A DNA stretch of 50,299 nt from Terfezia claveryi (lineage: Eukaryota; Ascomycota; Pezizomycetes; Pezizales; Pezizaceae), in assembly GCA_015179025.1 (NCBI GenBank), contig WHUX01000305.1:1-50299 (forward strand), in the 5' to 3' direction. The notes beneath the pieces were generated by a model. It had not been told where the DNA came from. It worked only from the letters and a program-made list of their open reading frames with translations, and did no database searches. A program made the position numbers and the translations under genes. Of this stretch, positions 1-12,540 are shown piece after piece. How positions within the stretch are numbered: position 1 is the first letter of the stretch; each line of letters opens with the position of its first letter.

Positions 1-1149
1 ATATATATATATACTATATATTAGCTGTTACCTGAAGTCTTGGCGTTACCCTGAATATTGAATTATTACCTGAACTGAGGAAAATAATTCGGTAAAAATA
101 ATAAAAAATGAAGGACTGAGGGCGCACTTTAGACCAAAGTGCATCCGTGACACTATAAGGGAGTGCGCCTAGACAGAAGGCCAAAAGGGCCAAAACATAA
201 AGTCTCCGAATTTAATGTTTCAAGGTTCTATCTAGGCCTACTCTTCATCTGATTCCATTTCTGCAATCCTTTTATGATCGAGTTAAACTCATGGAGATAT
301 AAGACTTTTAATATGGTCATATAGGTCCACGAGGAGGTTTACAATTATTGGTAATAACTCCATGAATAATTTGGGTATCGAGATAAACTAAGATTCTATA
401 ATCTTCTATGCGTTGATACCTTTCCAATGGTAATCTACTTGTGACCCACGGTTCTCTATTCATAAGTTATGTGCAGTTGAAATTATTTTCAATGAACACT
501 AGATACTATTAAGTAATATTGCCGGAAACATAATTAGATGCCTTCGGATATTGTCGGATGGTAATTCGATAGTATCGGGGATTGGTAACGTATCTGAAAT
601 TGAATTTAGTTGTCTCGGATAAGAATTCTTTAATGGAATAAAGGAGCTATAAGTGAAGTACGTATAACATGCAGACATGGGAATATTCTCTACGTTCGGG
701 TTACTAACCTTGACAACGAGTACAGATAGAAACTGCATTAACAAAGGTGTGGATGGCATAACACTTAGGAAGAAATTCCAAGGTGACAGGTAGGCCTGCG
801 TTTTATAAAAATATTTTTATCATGAGAAAATCTACAAACACAGCAGGATATAAATAGTGCAAGTAGTTCCGGTTGAATTTATTCTACCACCAGTGAGTAT
901 TTGAAAGCAAGAGCACCTTGAGTACACGAAGCGTACAAAGTTCTAAGTCTTAAGTTAACTTTACGTTTAAGTGACATAGGATTTATTTGTATTGCGAAAT
1001 AAGATCCGTCGTGAGGAACTACTGTTGGACTAAACTTTACTGCTATAGGATTGATATTCTATGTTATGGAATAGATATTGTTGCAGCAGGAAATTACGGC
1101 TGTCCTAATAGTTGCAAGAGTGCTATCAGTCAATAGGACCCCCGTAACA
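1..1149 (+). repeat. Gyp-A LTR (5' LTR of copy A1), left end outside window
   Basis: This is the 3' three-quarters of a Gyp-A LTR. It aligns throughout with the LTR of copy A2 (20855-22308) and enters at about LTR position 290. It ends in CCCCCGTAACA, a decayed form of the family end CCCCCGTGACA. The internal leader and gag start follow at once. It carries the LTR variant TTTAGTCCAACAGTAG (read on the minus strand), shared with the LTRs at 7755 and 46305. Confidence 0.93.
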
Positions 1150-1201
1150 TTACTTTGTAGCCAGTGATTCTCATTATAATTTGCTATTATATACTCTATT
1201 C

Positions 1202-2275
1202 ATGTCTAGTTCCCAAACACCAAGAGGGCCTCGCCAGCCCTACCAACCCCTTACATTCCCTGATATCACACCCCGTGCCATCACACAAAGACCTCATAAT
1301 CTTCCACAGTCGGATACCATACGGAAGATGATCTTATTGATATCCCAATAGAGGATATTCTATCCCATAGGATAGAATCCTCAAGACACCCCATATATAG
1401 TCCAGATGAGTTGCAGTCATTTCCACCTGGATTAATTGATCGATTTGGCCTACCTTCCCGAAGACCACCTCAACGAACAAACAGTAATGCCTCTTCACAA
1501 CGACATCCCGCTCAACCCCCGCTACGTCCATTTCAACCCCCTCGCACAGGACTAAGCCAACAAGAATATGACAAATTATTGGCTGGAATAGTTCGAGATA
1601 GAGCCACAGAATTCGAACGGCAATGAGCCGAAATTATGAACCTTACAGAAGCTTTAAATGCCCAGGCTAGTTTTCTAAAACAAGCCCAAGAAGCTCACAC
1701 AATCATATTCAATGTGCGAAAGCTACTTATAATAATCTAAAGTTACTGTGAAAGCAAGAAACTAAAGAAGTAGCTGCCTTAAAAGGACAAACTGATGGGC
1801 AAAAAGACGCAGTTTAGAGGCTAACAGTTTCCATTAAAGAAACTTTAGAAATCCAATAGCAAGAGCTGACAAAAAAACTCAAGGAGGATACGGAGGCGAT
1901 AATTGATGCAGCCAAGGTGGAGTTCAATGGTATCAAGACAGATGTTGGCAAGCTGAATGATTGAGCACAGAAAGTGATTAAACAAGAACAGGATGATTGT
2001 ATTCATAGTTGTGAGACTAATAAGGAATTGGTAGAAGAACTATCTCGCCGGATTCAAACTCACAAACGAAAGCTCAAGGACCTACAAGAGCAGCCACTTG
2101 GCCAACAATGCCCACAAAAACGAACTTGATCAATTGATGATGATATCGATGATTTTATTATCCGTGGTACCCGGACAGGTCCAGTACCACCTCCACCTCC
2201 TCCACCTCCTCCACCTCCAGTCCAGAAAACCCAGGTCCTTTCTGACAAGAAAGAACCCCGAAACCTCCCCTTACC
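1202..2275 (+). pseudogene. Gyp-A gag remnant (copy A1, N-terminal part)
   Basis: The ATG at 1202 opens the same Gag N-terminus as in A2 and A3 (MSSSQTPRGPRQPYQPL). Gag is the structural capsid protein of the retrotransposon particle. Compared with A3 the frame is broken near 1318 by a missing base. It is then hit by stops that look like CpG decay, for example CAACGA to CAATGA at 1623-1626, plus TAG codons near 1815 and 1858 where A3 has sense codons. The proline-coding run is seen at 2188-2220. The reading breaks off at 2275, where a second LTR begins, so the capsid core and zinc knuckle are lost. It is non-functional; the family assignment is by direct alignment to the other copies here. 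Confidence 0.88.
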
Positions 2276-3216
2276 TATCACGGGGTGACATCCAGCCCTA
2301 ACAAAGGTACTTGGGCTCTTATAGATCAACCCTAGAACCTATATGAACTCTAGGTACACTCTTAGCATTGTGGTGCAAACGTTTCTAATACTTATCTATA
2401 GAGTTAAGTATATGAAACGGGTATGAACCTTGGAGTGGTTTATAATCATCCCAGATAGTTAAGACCCTTATGAAACGTCCATAGACCCTTGAGGGATCTA
2501 CGGTTCAAGTTTTATAAGAATCCTATTAACGGTTCAATAGTTATACTCAGATTAATATGCTGACTATATGCATATATATGCTAGCAATATTAGCTGTTAC
2601 CCTGAGATCTTGGCATTACTCTGAATACTGAATTATTACCCTGAACTGCAGGAAAATAATTCGGTAAAAATAAATAAAAGAATGAAACCATGAGGGCGCA
2701 CTTTTGACCAAAGTGCGTCCGGTGACACTATAAGGGAGTGCGTACAGGGTAGAGGCTAAAGGTAGGGCCAAAACATAGAGTTCTCCGAATTTAATGTTTC
2801 AAGGTTCTATCTAGGCCTACTCTCCGTCCTGATTCCATTTCTGCAATTGTTTTTATGATCGGGATTAAACCCATGGAGATATAAGACTTTTAATATAGTC
2901 ATATAGGTCTATGTGGAGGTTTATTTATTATTGGTAATAACTCCATGAATAATTTGGGTATCGAGATAAACTAAGATTCTATAATCTTCTATGTGTTGAC
3001 ACCTTTCCAACAGTAATCTACATGTGACCCACGATTCTCTATTCATAGAGTTATATGCAGTTGAAAATTATTTTCAATAGACACTAGACACTATTAAGTG
3101 AATATTGCCAGAAACATAATTAGATACCTTCGGATATTGTCGGATGGTAATTCGATAGTATCGGAGATTGGTAATGTATCTGAAATTGAATTTGGTTGTC
3201 TCGGATAAGAATTCTT
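2276..3216 (+). repeat. Gyp-A LTR, 3'-truncated, inserted in gag of A1
   Basis: The sequence starts TATCACGGGGTGACATCC (family start TGTCACGGGGTGACATCC, one G to A change) and follows the LTR to about LTR position 941. There, at GAATTCTT, it switches to unrelated DNA. Upstream, A1 gag stops mid-codon at the point where A2 gag continues (near 23432), so this LTR is a later insertion or a recombination joint. The right end is deleted, so no target duplication can be read. Confidence 0.9.
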
Positions 3217-4201
3217 GTAAGGAATACTTGTTTTCTCCTTACTATAAGTCTTGTTTGAACGTTGGAATCTCTTTGGCTATTTTTAGGATTTTCTTTAGCT
3301 AATGTTTAGGACGCATTTTACTTGTTTAGGTATTTCCCTCAGTTGGATTAGTATATGGATTACTCATGTATTAGTGTTGTCTTTCTTTAGCACGTTATGT
3401 CTTTCCTTTATCTCTGACTCATTACTGACATGTTTTATGTGGTCAGCGAGCTAACTACTTTCTCCTGTTCCAGTTGCCTATCTTGTTCGGCAACTGATGT
3501 CATGTCTTATTCTCTATTCTATTGTCAGCCTCGTTTCTATTACTTTCTCTGGCGTCATCTATGATACAGAACGTATCTAGAATGAGCCATCTTATATCCA
3601 TTATGATCAGGCATCATAATGAGTCTTGATGATTGTCCTTACATGAGTTCGTTAGACTCATAGCCTCAGAAATCTAGTGTCTATTAAAGACCTTATTTCC
3701 GCGGCCTCTAGATAGGACAGGATCTCTTTCAGTACCATCTAGTCGAGCAACATCAGAATATACAAGCTACACCGGTAACATCAGGAAAGAAAATAGTTTG
3801 TCTCCAGTGTCTCTAGAGACAGTATTGCCACTGGAGACAAGGTGTGTCTCCACGATTGGCAGAATGTCTCCCAGTGTCTCCAAGAGACACTGGGAGACAC
3901 TGGGAGACACATGGGAGACACTCAGGAGACACCTAAGAGACATAAAAGACACAAAAGACACCAGAGACAACCCTGTCTCCTGGAGACACCACCTGGCGTC
4001 CCGATGCCACTTTTTTCTTGCTGATGAATATTCTTTCTCCAGATCTCCGTGACTCTCCCGAACACCCCCCAAATACACCAACAGCCAGCCGCTCTTTGGG
4101 ACTCCTGTATAGGACCTAGACAGTGTACTTAGCTGCCCAACCACGTTGGTAGAGCCGTGTTCATCTCAGGAACACCTCTACTAACTTGGCCCATACTTAC
4201 A
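3217..4201. other. Unassigned insert between LTR fragment and pol of A1
   Basis: No supported gene is present. From about 3229 (TGTTTTCTCC) to 3780 (ACCGGTAACA) the sequence has the size and TG...CA ends of a short solo LTR from another family, but I see no second copy in the window to confirm that. The rest holds the GTCTC repeat cluster listed separately. The joint at about 4202 drops directly into protease-region sequence of Gyp-A pol. Relative to A2, about 1.6 kb of gag and pol is missing across this segment. Confidence 0.5.
3800..3995. repeat. GTCTC/GAGAC direct and inverted repeat cluster
   Basis: About 20 copies of GTCTC or GAGAC lie in under 200 bp, first as GTCTCCAGTG then as CACTGGGAGAC. 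These form nested inverted repeats, for example GTCTCCAGTG at 3800 facing CACTGGAGAC near 3829. The spacing is mostly 9-12 bp. Short open frames on both strands here are by-products of the repeats. Confidence 0.8.
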
Positions 4202-7200
4202 CAGATACAAGATTGGGACGAAATAAAACTCTTGACCTGGTAACTGAGGTTGCGTGCCTCGAACCAGGCCTTCCACTCATTTTGGGGATGGATTGGATTA
4301 AAGCCAATTGTAATAAGCTACGAGTCACCACTCCTTATGGACTCTAGCTAAAAAGAGCATTGGAAATCGAGGAGGTTACGGATTTCGCTGACTTTGACGA
4401 AGTACTTGCAGAGACTCAATATGACGGATTAATTGAAATATGGGAATGGGATTATCAGAGGTTCGCTAATGGAGACGTTCACAAGGTTATGAAAATAACA
4501 GCGACTGAAAATATCCATGAACTTGCTGATCAATTGCCAACACAGTACAGGGATTTTGTAAAAATCTTAGGAAAGGAGTTGCAATCTGCCCTTCCCACGC
4601 ATGGTCCACAAGACATGACAATTGAGTTAGAAGAAGGAAAAAGTCCCCCGTCAGAAAAACTATACCCCCTCTCCCCTGATGAACTGGAGCTTCTCAAAGA
4701 ATACCTAGATGAGATGCTCCGAACCGGCAAGATAAGACCAAGCAAAAGCAGTGCTGGCGCTCCTATATTCTTCGCCAAACAGCCAAATAGCAAGCTCAGA
4801 ATAGTCGTAGACTATAGAGGGCTCAATGCCATAACCAAAAAAGACAAGTATCCCCTACCACTTATGACTACCCTAATGGAACAAGTTGGTACTTCACAGG
4901 TTTTCTCCAAACTCGATCTTAAACTCGAGTTTCATTACTCAGAATAGCGGCCGGAGACGAGTGGAAAACAGCATTCAAGACAAGATATGGCTTATACTAA
5001 TATACAGTTATGCCTTTTGGGCTAACTAATGCGCCATCTGTTTTCCAGCGACATGTTAATATCATTCTATTGGAACGAATTGACTAAGGAATAGTCGTAT
5101 ATATTGATGATATCCTTATTTATACCCAGACAGAGGAAGAACATGTCGAGCTCGTCCGTTGGGTGCTGCAAAAACTAATAGAGAATAACCTTTGTGTCAA
5201 CATAGACAAGTATATCTTCCATGTCGCAGAAGTCGAATTCGTGGGATTTAAAGTAGGTATAAAGGGGATACAAATAGGGCAGAAGAAAGTCTAGGATATT
5301 GTCACCTGGCATGCTCCTCGGAATGTCAAAGAGGTGCAAAGGTTTATTGGTTTTGCTAATTTCTATTGCGGTTTATTCAAGGCTTTAGTAGTTTGGCTTT
5401 GCAATTCAGACACTGACGCACAATGGAGTTCCTTGGAACTGACACAGCAATATCAACAGGCCTTCGATGAGTTAAAATATAGGTTCACAACCGCTCTAAT
5501 TCTATGCCATTATCACCCAGAATGACAAAAATGATCGAGACAGATGCGTCTGATCTAGCAAAAGCTAGTATACTATCCAAAAAGAACCAGATGGTCGTTG
5601 GCACCCAGTAGCGTACTATTCGAAACGCTTTATCCCAGCAGAACTTAATTACGATGTCCATGATAAAGAGATGGTCGTAATTGTCAATTGTTTCCAAGAA
5701 TAGAGACATTTTCTCATGGTGCCCCGGAGGAGATAATTGTGTACATGGACCACAAGAACCTTGACTACTTTAATTCAACTAAAATACACAATCGAAGGCA
5801 GGCCAGATGGGTGGAAATACTAAGCCAAGTTAATTTTAAAATCATCTACCCCCAGGTGATAAAAATGGCAAAGCAGATGCGCTTTTTCATCAGGTTGATC
5901 CTGACCTCGAAGGAGGGGGAGAGAAGCAGGACCACACGATTCGGATGTTCAAGCCTGGTCAATTCTAACTAGGAATAAGTGAGGAGAGTCTAGTAACGCA
6001 CCGTATTATGGCAGTGAATGCCTCACAAACAGAAGAATCAAGTTGGTCAAAAGAGATCCTAGAGGCTGGCCACAAGAATGACAAGTGGTTAGGGATTCGG
6101 AACGTTGAAGTTTGGCAAGGAGTACCCTGGACTCAATCATTACGGTTTAGAAGATGATATGGTAACCATGAACATCGCCTATAAATACCTAACAACAACT
6201 CCCTTAAGTTGAAAGTAGCTTTCTAGTGCTATAATGATAAAGTTGCAGGTCATTTCGGACATGACAAAACCCTCGAGCTCATGAAACGAAATTACTACTG
6301 GCCTAATATGGAAGACTGGGTACGAAACTACGTTCGCACATGTGATGCTTGCCAAAGAAACAAGACAGCAAGACATAAGAAATATGGCAAGCTCGTACCT
6401 CTTCCAATTCCTTATAGGCCATGGGAACACATTTGGATGGATTTCATTACTGATTTACTACCAGTCAAAGGGTATAATCAGATCTGAGTTATTATCAATA
6501 GGTTTACTAAGATGTCACATTTCATTCCCTTAAAGAACTGGAAGGCAAAAGAGTTGGTTGGGATATTTGTCAAGGAGGTTTGGAGGCTGTACGATTACCA
6601 AAGAGGGTTGTTTCGGATCGGGATTCGGTGTTTACAAGTTCGTTTTGGATGGAGGTAATGCAGTTATTAGGAGTTGAGTGGATAAGTCCTCGGCATATCA
6701 CCTCTAAATTGATGGTCAAACTGAACGAGTCAACCAGAGCCTTGAGCATTATCTACGGATGTATTGCTGTTGGAATCAGGATGAATAGGTCGAGTTATTA
6801 CTATTTGCCGAGTTCTGTTATGATAACACTGTCTACTCTAGTACTAAACTCACACATTCTTTGCCACATATGCTCAACACCCAGAAAACAATTTCCAGAA
6901 CCCAACTGAAGCCTCAACTGAATCGAACAACCTTGAAGCAATCAAGACAGTCGAAACCTTGGACGCAATAAGGGAGACTATGAGGGATAACATAAAGACA
7001 GTGCAGGACCAGATGTCTAAATATTATAATCTCAAGGTAGCAGAAAAGGAACTGATATTCAAAGTGGTAGATTGGGTCATGGTTAATGCAAAAAACATCA
7101 AAACAAGGCGCCCGACCAAGAAGCTTGACTACAAGTTACGAGGGAAGTTTAGAATCAAACGGCTTATTAGCACTTATACCTATGAGTTAGAGCTTCCCCC

Positions 7201-7512
7201 AAGTACAGGCAAAACTCACCCAGTTTTTCATATTAGTTTGTTGGAACCCTACCACCTTAATACGATTGCCGGCAGACGCTCACCAACACCCCTCCAGTTG
7301 AAATCGAAGAATCGGAATACCAGGTGGAAAAAGTTAGGATGAGTGAGCACGAGAAGGGATAGGTTATATATTTAGTCTCTTGGAAGGGTCACGATCCTGA
7401 TGACGACATATAGAAACCATATGAGAACCTGAAGGATGGAGCAGCAGATTTAATTCGAAAATTCCATCTGGATAATCCTCGTAAGCCTCGGGACTCTGAT
7501 GTTATCTTGTAA
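4202..7512 (+). pseudogene. Gyp-A pol remnant (copy A1): protease tail, RT, RNase H, integrase, chromodomain
   Basis: This is a degenerate Pol polyprotein of a Ty3/Gypsy chromovirus, which would copy element RNA into DNA and integrate it. It resumes at the protease C-terminus (LPLILGMDWIKAN at 4270-4308), then the connection region and RT (YIDDILIY near 5100). RNase H (ETDASDL near 5540), the integrase zinc region (CDACQRNK near 6342) and core (SDRDSVF near 6613) follow, then GPY/F-like KLRGKFRIK (7132) and a chromodomain (7320-7490). Stops replace family sense codons at CpG sites: CTCGAG to CTCTAG at 4343, ACCGAG to ACTAAG at 5083 and GTCGAG to GTCTAG at 5290. Further frameshifts occur throughout. 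The ancestral stop is TAA at 7510. It is the most decayed long pol copy here. Confidence 0.92.
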
Positions 7513-7754
7513 GGATTTTTCTTTTTTTCCTATTATTAGACATTAAGTTTTTTGAATTATCTTTACATTTTTGTTTTACTTGTATTTTTTATACCATATT
7601 GTCTCAGGAGTGCAATGAAACGTACGCGGCTATGTTTTGGTTGTCGTATATGAGGACTGGTCCTCAAGCCCCATCCATTGTTGTTAGTAGCAATAATGAT
7701 TATATTGCATAAACAATTAGGTTCTTGCGGACAAGAACCTTAAGGGGAAGGCAC

Positions 7755-9218
7755 TGTCATGAGGTGACATCCAGCTCTACCAAAGGTACTTGGGCTCTTA
7801 TAGAACGACCCTAGAATCTACATGAACTCTAGATACACTCTTAGCAGTGTAGTGCAAACGTTTCTAATACATATCCATAAGAGTTAAGTATATGAAACGG
7901 GTATGAACCTCAAAGTGGTTTTTAATCATCCTAGATGGTTAAGACACTTATGGAACATCCATAGACCCTTGAGGGAGCTACGGTTCAAGTTTCATGAGAA
8001 TCCGATTAACGGTTCAATAGTTATACTCAGATTAATATGCTGACTATATACATATATATGCTAGCTATATATTAGCTGTTACCCTGAAATCTTGGCGTTA
8101 CCCTGAATATTGAATTATTACCCTGAACTGCGGGAAAATAATTCGGTAAAAATAAATAAAAAAATGAAGCCATGAGGGCGCACTTTAGACCAAAGTGCGT
8201 CCAGTGACACTATAAGGGAGTACGCCCAAGACAGAGGCCAAAGGTAGGGCCAAAACATAAAGTTCTCCGAAATTAATGTTTCAAGGATCTATCTAGGCCT
8301 ACTCTTCGTCCAGATTCTATTTCTGCAATCCTTTTTATTATCGGAGTTAAACTCATGGAGATATAAGACTTTTAATATGGTCATATAGGTCCATAAGGAG
8401 GTTTACTTATTATTGGTAATAACTCCATAAATAATTTGGGTATTGAGATAAACTAAGATTCTATAATCTTCTATGCATTGATACCTTTCAAATGGTAATC
8501 CACTTGTGACCCACGGTTCTCTATTCATAGAGTTATGTGTAGTTGAAAATTATTTTCAATGAATACTAGACACTATTAAGTGAATATTGCTGGAAACATA
8601 ATTAGATGCCTTCAGATATTGTTGGATGGTAATTCGATAGTATCGAGGATTGGTAACGTATGTGACATTGAATTTAGTTGCCTTGGATAAGAATTCTTTA
8701 ATGGGATAAGCGAGCTATAAGTGAAGTACGTATAACATGCAGACATGGGAATATTCTCTATGTTTGGGTTAGTAACCTGTGACAACAAGTGCAGATAGAA
8801 ACTGCATTAACAAAGGTGTGGATGGCATAACACTTAGGAAGAAATTCCAAGGTGACAGGTAGACCCACGTTTTATAAAATATTTTTATCATAAGAATATC
8901 TACGAACACTACGGGATATAAATAGGGCAAGTAGTTCCGGTTGAATTTATTCTACCACTAGTGAGTATTTGAAAGCAAGAGCACCTTGAGTACACGAAGC
9001 CTACAAAGTTCTAAGTCTTGAGTTAACTTTACGTTTAAGCAACATAGGATATATTTTATGTTATGAAACATGATCCATTGTGAGGAACTACTGTTGGACT
9101 AAACTTTACTGCTATAGGATTGATATTCTGTGTTGCAGAATAGATATCGTTGCTGCAGGAAATTACGGCTGTCCTAATAGTTGCAAGAGCGCTATCAGTT
9201 AATAGGGCCCCCATAACA
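7755..9218 (+). repeat. Gyp-A LTR (3' LTR of copy A1)
   Basis: This is a full-length LTR of 1,464 bp. It follows the purine tract AAGGGGAAGG at 7742-7751. Both ends are decayed at CpG: the start is TGTCATGAGG instead of TGTCACGGGG and the end is CCCCCATAACA instead of CCCCCGTGACA. It carries the TTTAGTCCAACAGTAG variant, like the LTR at the window start, which supports pairing the two as one element. Confidence 0.93.
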
Positions 9219-9503
9219 GTTAGATGCGAGGTAGTGATTACGGTGATATCTGTCAGAATATCGATATATAGAGTACACAAAGGCATAATAACTTGCTTGA
9301 GCATAACTGGGTGCACAATGTGCGAAGAATAATAGCTTGATTCAAAGTAATCCAGCGATATAAAACTTCGCTTGAGTCTTAGAGAGCAATAGCTAGATAT
9401 ACGAAGTGGGCATATATATAGGAAAGCGGGGTTGACTTCAGGCCATCCACCATCGGGTGGTACCAGCCCGGTCCACATAATCTCAGCCATAACAGTTTGG
9501 AAT
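9219..9503. other. Unassigned 285-bp spacer
   Basis: No gene and no similarity to the other repeats in the window. It includes a short inverted repeat, CCACCATCGGGTGG (9450-9463), and an AT run CATATATATAGG. It lies between the end of A1 and the start of the minus-strand A0 pol remnant. Confidence 0.4.
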
Positions 9504-10127
9504 AGTATGCTACTGGGTGCCAATGACCATCTGGTTCTTTTTGGGATAGAATACCAGCTTTCACTAGATCAGACACATCTGTCTCGATTATTTTTAGTCG
9601 TTCTGAGTGATAATGGCATAGTATCGGAGTGGTAGTAAACCTATATTTCAACTCATCGAAGGCCTGTTGATACTGCTGTGTCCAGTTCCAAGGAACTCTA
9701 TTGTGTGTCAATGTTTGAATTGGCAAAGCCAAACTACTAAAGCCTTGAATAAACTGGTGATAGAAATTAGCAAATCCAATAAACCTCTGTACTTCTTTGA
9801 CGTTCCGAGGACCCTGCCAGGCGAAGATGTCCTCGACTTTCTTCTGCGCCATTTGTATCCCCTTTGTACCTACTTTAAATCCCACGAATTCGACTTCTGG
9901 GACATAGAAGATACACTTGTCTATATTGATATAAAGGTTATTCTCCGTTTGTTTCTGCAGTACCCAACAGACGAGCTCAACATGTTCTTCCTCTGTTTGG
10001 GTATAAATGAGGATATCATCAATGTGTACAACTATTCCTAGGTCAATTCGTTAAGATAGAATATTGTTAACATGTCGCTAGAAAACAGATGGTGTATTAG
10101 TTAGCCCAAAAGGCATAACTGTATATT
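9504..10127 (-). pseudogene. Gyp-A pol remnant A0, RT C-terminus to RNase H (part 2 of 2)
   Basis: Read on the minus strand, this is Gyp-A pol from just after the RT-domain motif VMPFGLTN through the RT palm (region equivalent to YIDD at about 10020), the RT connection (VQRFIGFANFYHQFI near 9780) and the start of RNase H (ETDVSDL, where the family has ETDASDL). It matches A3 at 42115-42768 with scattered transitions and indels. Its upstream half is at 16524-16853. The two halves join at one point of the RT gene (...AACTGTATATT / TATTC.TATAAGC...) and were separated by the insertion of NT1a. It is non-coding today. Confidence 0.88.
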
Positions 10128-10899
10128 TGTTCTGGTCCGTTCCAGGATCCGGTCCATACCAGTATGGACTGGATATCACTACGAACCACATCAGGAACGA
10201 CGGTAGAATGCCTTGTGTACGTCTCACACCTTCTACGCCAGCAAAGGCATTCTGACAGTTGTGGAGGCGAACACTGGCAGGTTCGTGCCATGATGTGAAT
10301 ACTGGCATGCTCGCGCCGGCACGCTGTACCCTGGAGCTCGGCGCCCTAGGGTCCAGCTCGACGCCCTGAGGTTCTGCTTGTATGTCAGCGCCGTGGCCCC
10401 ATATCTTATGCATCCACGCCCTCACGTTATTTCCTGTCCCTGCCCCGTGGCGCCAATACAAAATCACGCAACGTCCAGGTGCCATAAGGGTGTGGGGTAC
10501 GCCCTGGCACAACAACCTGACAGGCAAACCGCTGGGCGCACTCGGGGCATAAATGTGATAGCAGCCAGGCAAAGGCACCGACGTATGAGTTATAAATTGC
10601 AAGAACTATGTATGTTGGACTTTCTATATACATGACGGAGCTATCGATGCACTTCCAACGAACCATTCCCTCATGCATCCCACTTGAACTCATCCTGTGC
10701 ACCTGCCTCCCAAAATCCCTGCGGTTCCCTGACCAGAGCTGTCTGCAAAGTCGATATCGCCGTGCTTTGATCTAATGATATCCATATAGCTATTAGCAAC
10801 AGAACGTTGAGATCGCGAGACTGCACATACCTAGAGCTGCCCAATTGCTGGCTGATGTAGTCATCCGCTGCCACGAGCAACGCCTAGTACTAGAGCAAT

Positions 10900-10990
10900 T
10901 AGCTATATGATCCTATAAAGTCGGCGGATTTGCTGGCGAGTTCACATATCTAGCTATGTCTGCGCATATAGTTGGGGATATCTCGAGATT
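10900..10990 (-). repeat. Single copy (left Pal1 arm) of the unit repeated four times in the right arm
   Basis: This is the inverted single counterpart of the ~105-117-bp unit found four times at 12093-12540. It contains TCTGCGCATATAGTTGGGGA and GCTGGCGAGTTCACATA. The difference in copy number shows that the arms have not been homogenised here. Confidence 0.7.
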
Positions 10991-11319
10991 ACACTGGAGG
11001 AGTCCTAAACTGAGCGCTGCCTGCTTGACCTTCCGCCGAGAGCTGGCTGGTTGAGTTATGTGTCATACCTGTGAAAAGAGAGGGCGCACGTGCTCGCGTG
11101 TTATGTTGGTTCACGTAGCCCTGTAAATATGTGTTGGTTGACGCGGCCGGGAAATATGTGTTGATTGGTTGGAAGGCAGATTGGCGTACGCTGGTGTAAC
11201 AGATCAGCACATGTCCCTGCACGCATGTTTCAGGCCTCCTATGTCCGCCAGCCATGAGATTACTGAAGCGGGTAATAGGCATGGACGATGTGAAGTTGTT
11301 CATATGGACTTGTTTATGT

Positions 11320-11775
11320 GAGAAACTCGTGCTTTTGGAGACTTATATATATGCGAGAAACTCGTGCTTTTGGAGACTTATATATATATATGTGAGAAAC
11401 TCGTGCTTTTGGAGACTTATATATATATATGTGAGAAACTCATGCTTTGCAGGCTTATATATATATATGCAAGCAACTCATGCTTTTGAGGCTTCTAGAT
11501 ACATATGGAATCTAAGGTTTATAATAGTCTGAGTGACACGGCCTCTATATATATAAGCCTCGAAAACCATGAGTTTCTCGCATATATATATAAGTCTCGA
11601 AAAGCATGAGTTTCTCACATATATATATATAACTCTCGAAAAGTATGAGTTTCTCGCATATATATATATAAGTCTCCAAAAGCATGAGTTTCTTGCATAT
11701 ATATGTAAGTCTCCAAAAGCACGAGTTTCTCGCATATATATAAGTCTCCAAAAGCACGAGTTTCTCGCATAAACA
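11320..11775. repeat. Pal1 central array: GAGAAACTCGTGCTTTTGG units separated by (TA)n
   Basis: About five units in forward orientation (11325-11490), each GAGAAACTCGTGCTTTTGG plus GAGACT and a TATATA run, face about six inverted units (11565-11770). They are separated by a 60-bp loop that includes GATACATATGGAATC. Each unit has a small hairpin, CGAGAAACTCG. The same unit type occurs at 17806-18061 and 19859-20150. Open frames over these arrays are not genes. Confidence 0.85.
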
Positions 11776-12092
11776 AGTCTATATGAATAACTTCACATCG
11801 TCCATGCCTATTTCCCGCTTCAGTAATCTCACGGCTGGCGGACATAGGAGGCCTGAAACATGCATGCAGGGATGTGTGCTGATCTGTCACACCAGCGTAC
11901 GCCAATCTGCCTTCCAACCAATCAACACATATTTCCCGGCCGTGTCAACCAACACATATTTACAGGGCTACGTGAACCAACATAACACAAGAGCACGTGC
12001 GCCCCCTCTTTTCACAGGTATGACACATAACTCAACCAGCCAGCTCTCGGCGGAAGTTCAAGCAGGCAGCGCTCAGTTTAGGACTCCCCTAG

Positions 12093-12540
12093 TGCACTCT
12101 CGAGATATCCCCAACTATATGCGCAGACATAGCCAGGTATGTGAACTCGCCAGCAGACCCACGAACTCTATGTGAAGGCATAGCTAATTGCTCTCAGGAC
12201 TCCGCAAATGCACTGTCGAGATATCCCCAACTATATGCGCAGACATAGCCATGTATGTGAACTCGCCAGCAGACCTGCGAACTCTAGGCTAATTGCTCTT
12301 AGGACACCGCAAATGTACTGTCGAGATATCTCTATCTATATGCGCAGACATAGCTAGGTATATGAACTCGCCAGCAGACCCGCGAACTCTATGTGAAGGC
12401 ATAGCTAATTGCTCTTAGGACTTCGCAAATGCACTGTCAAGGTATCTCCATCTATATGCGCAGACATAGCTAGGTACATGAACTCACCAGCAAATTCGCC
12501 GACTTTATGTGATCATATAGCTAATTGCTCTAGTACTAGG
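12093..12540 (+). repeat. Four tandem ~105-117-bp units in right arm of Pal1
   Basis: Units start at 12093, 12210, 12315 and 12431, each with GCACTGTCGAGATATC..., CTATATGCGCAGACATAGC and GAACTCGCCAGCAGACC. The left arm has one unit only (10900-10990). Confidence 0.85.

Noticed and set aside
2060..2329. Glycine-run open frame on the minus strand
   Set aside because: Antisense of the gag proline run; it crosses into the LTR at 2276.
3229..3780. Solo LTR of a third retrotransposon family
   Set aside because: TG...CA ends and size fit, but no second copy and no target duplication are visible, so it is only mentioned as possible.
9219..9503. Remnant of an LTR between A1 and A0
   Set aside because: No match to any LTR in the window and no terminal motif.
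11254..11917. Several overlapping open frames rich in YIYI and CEKLMLLET
   Set aside because: They read the AT-rich central array of Pal1 in different frames and strands.
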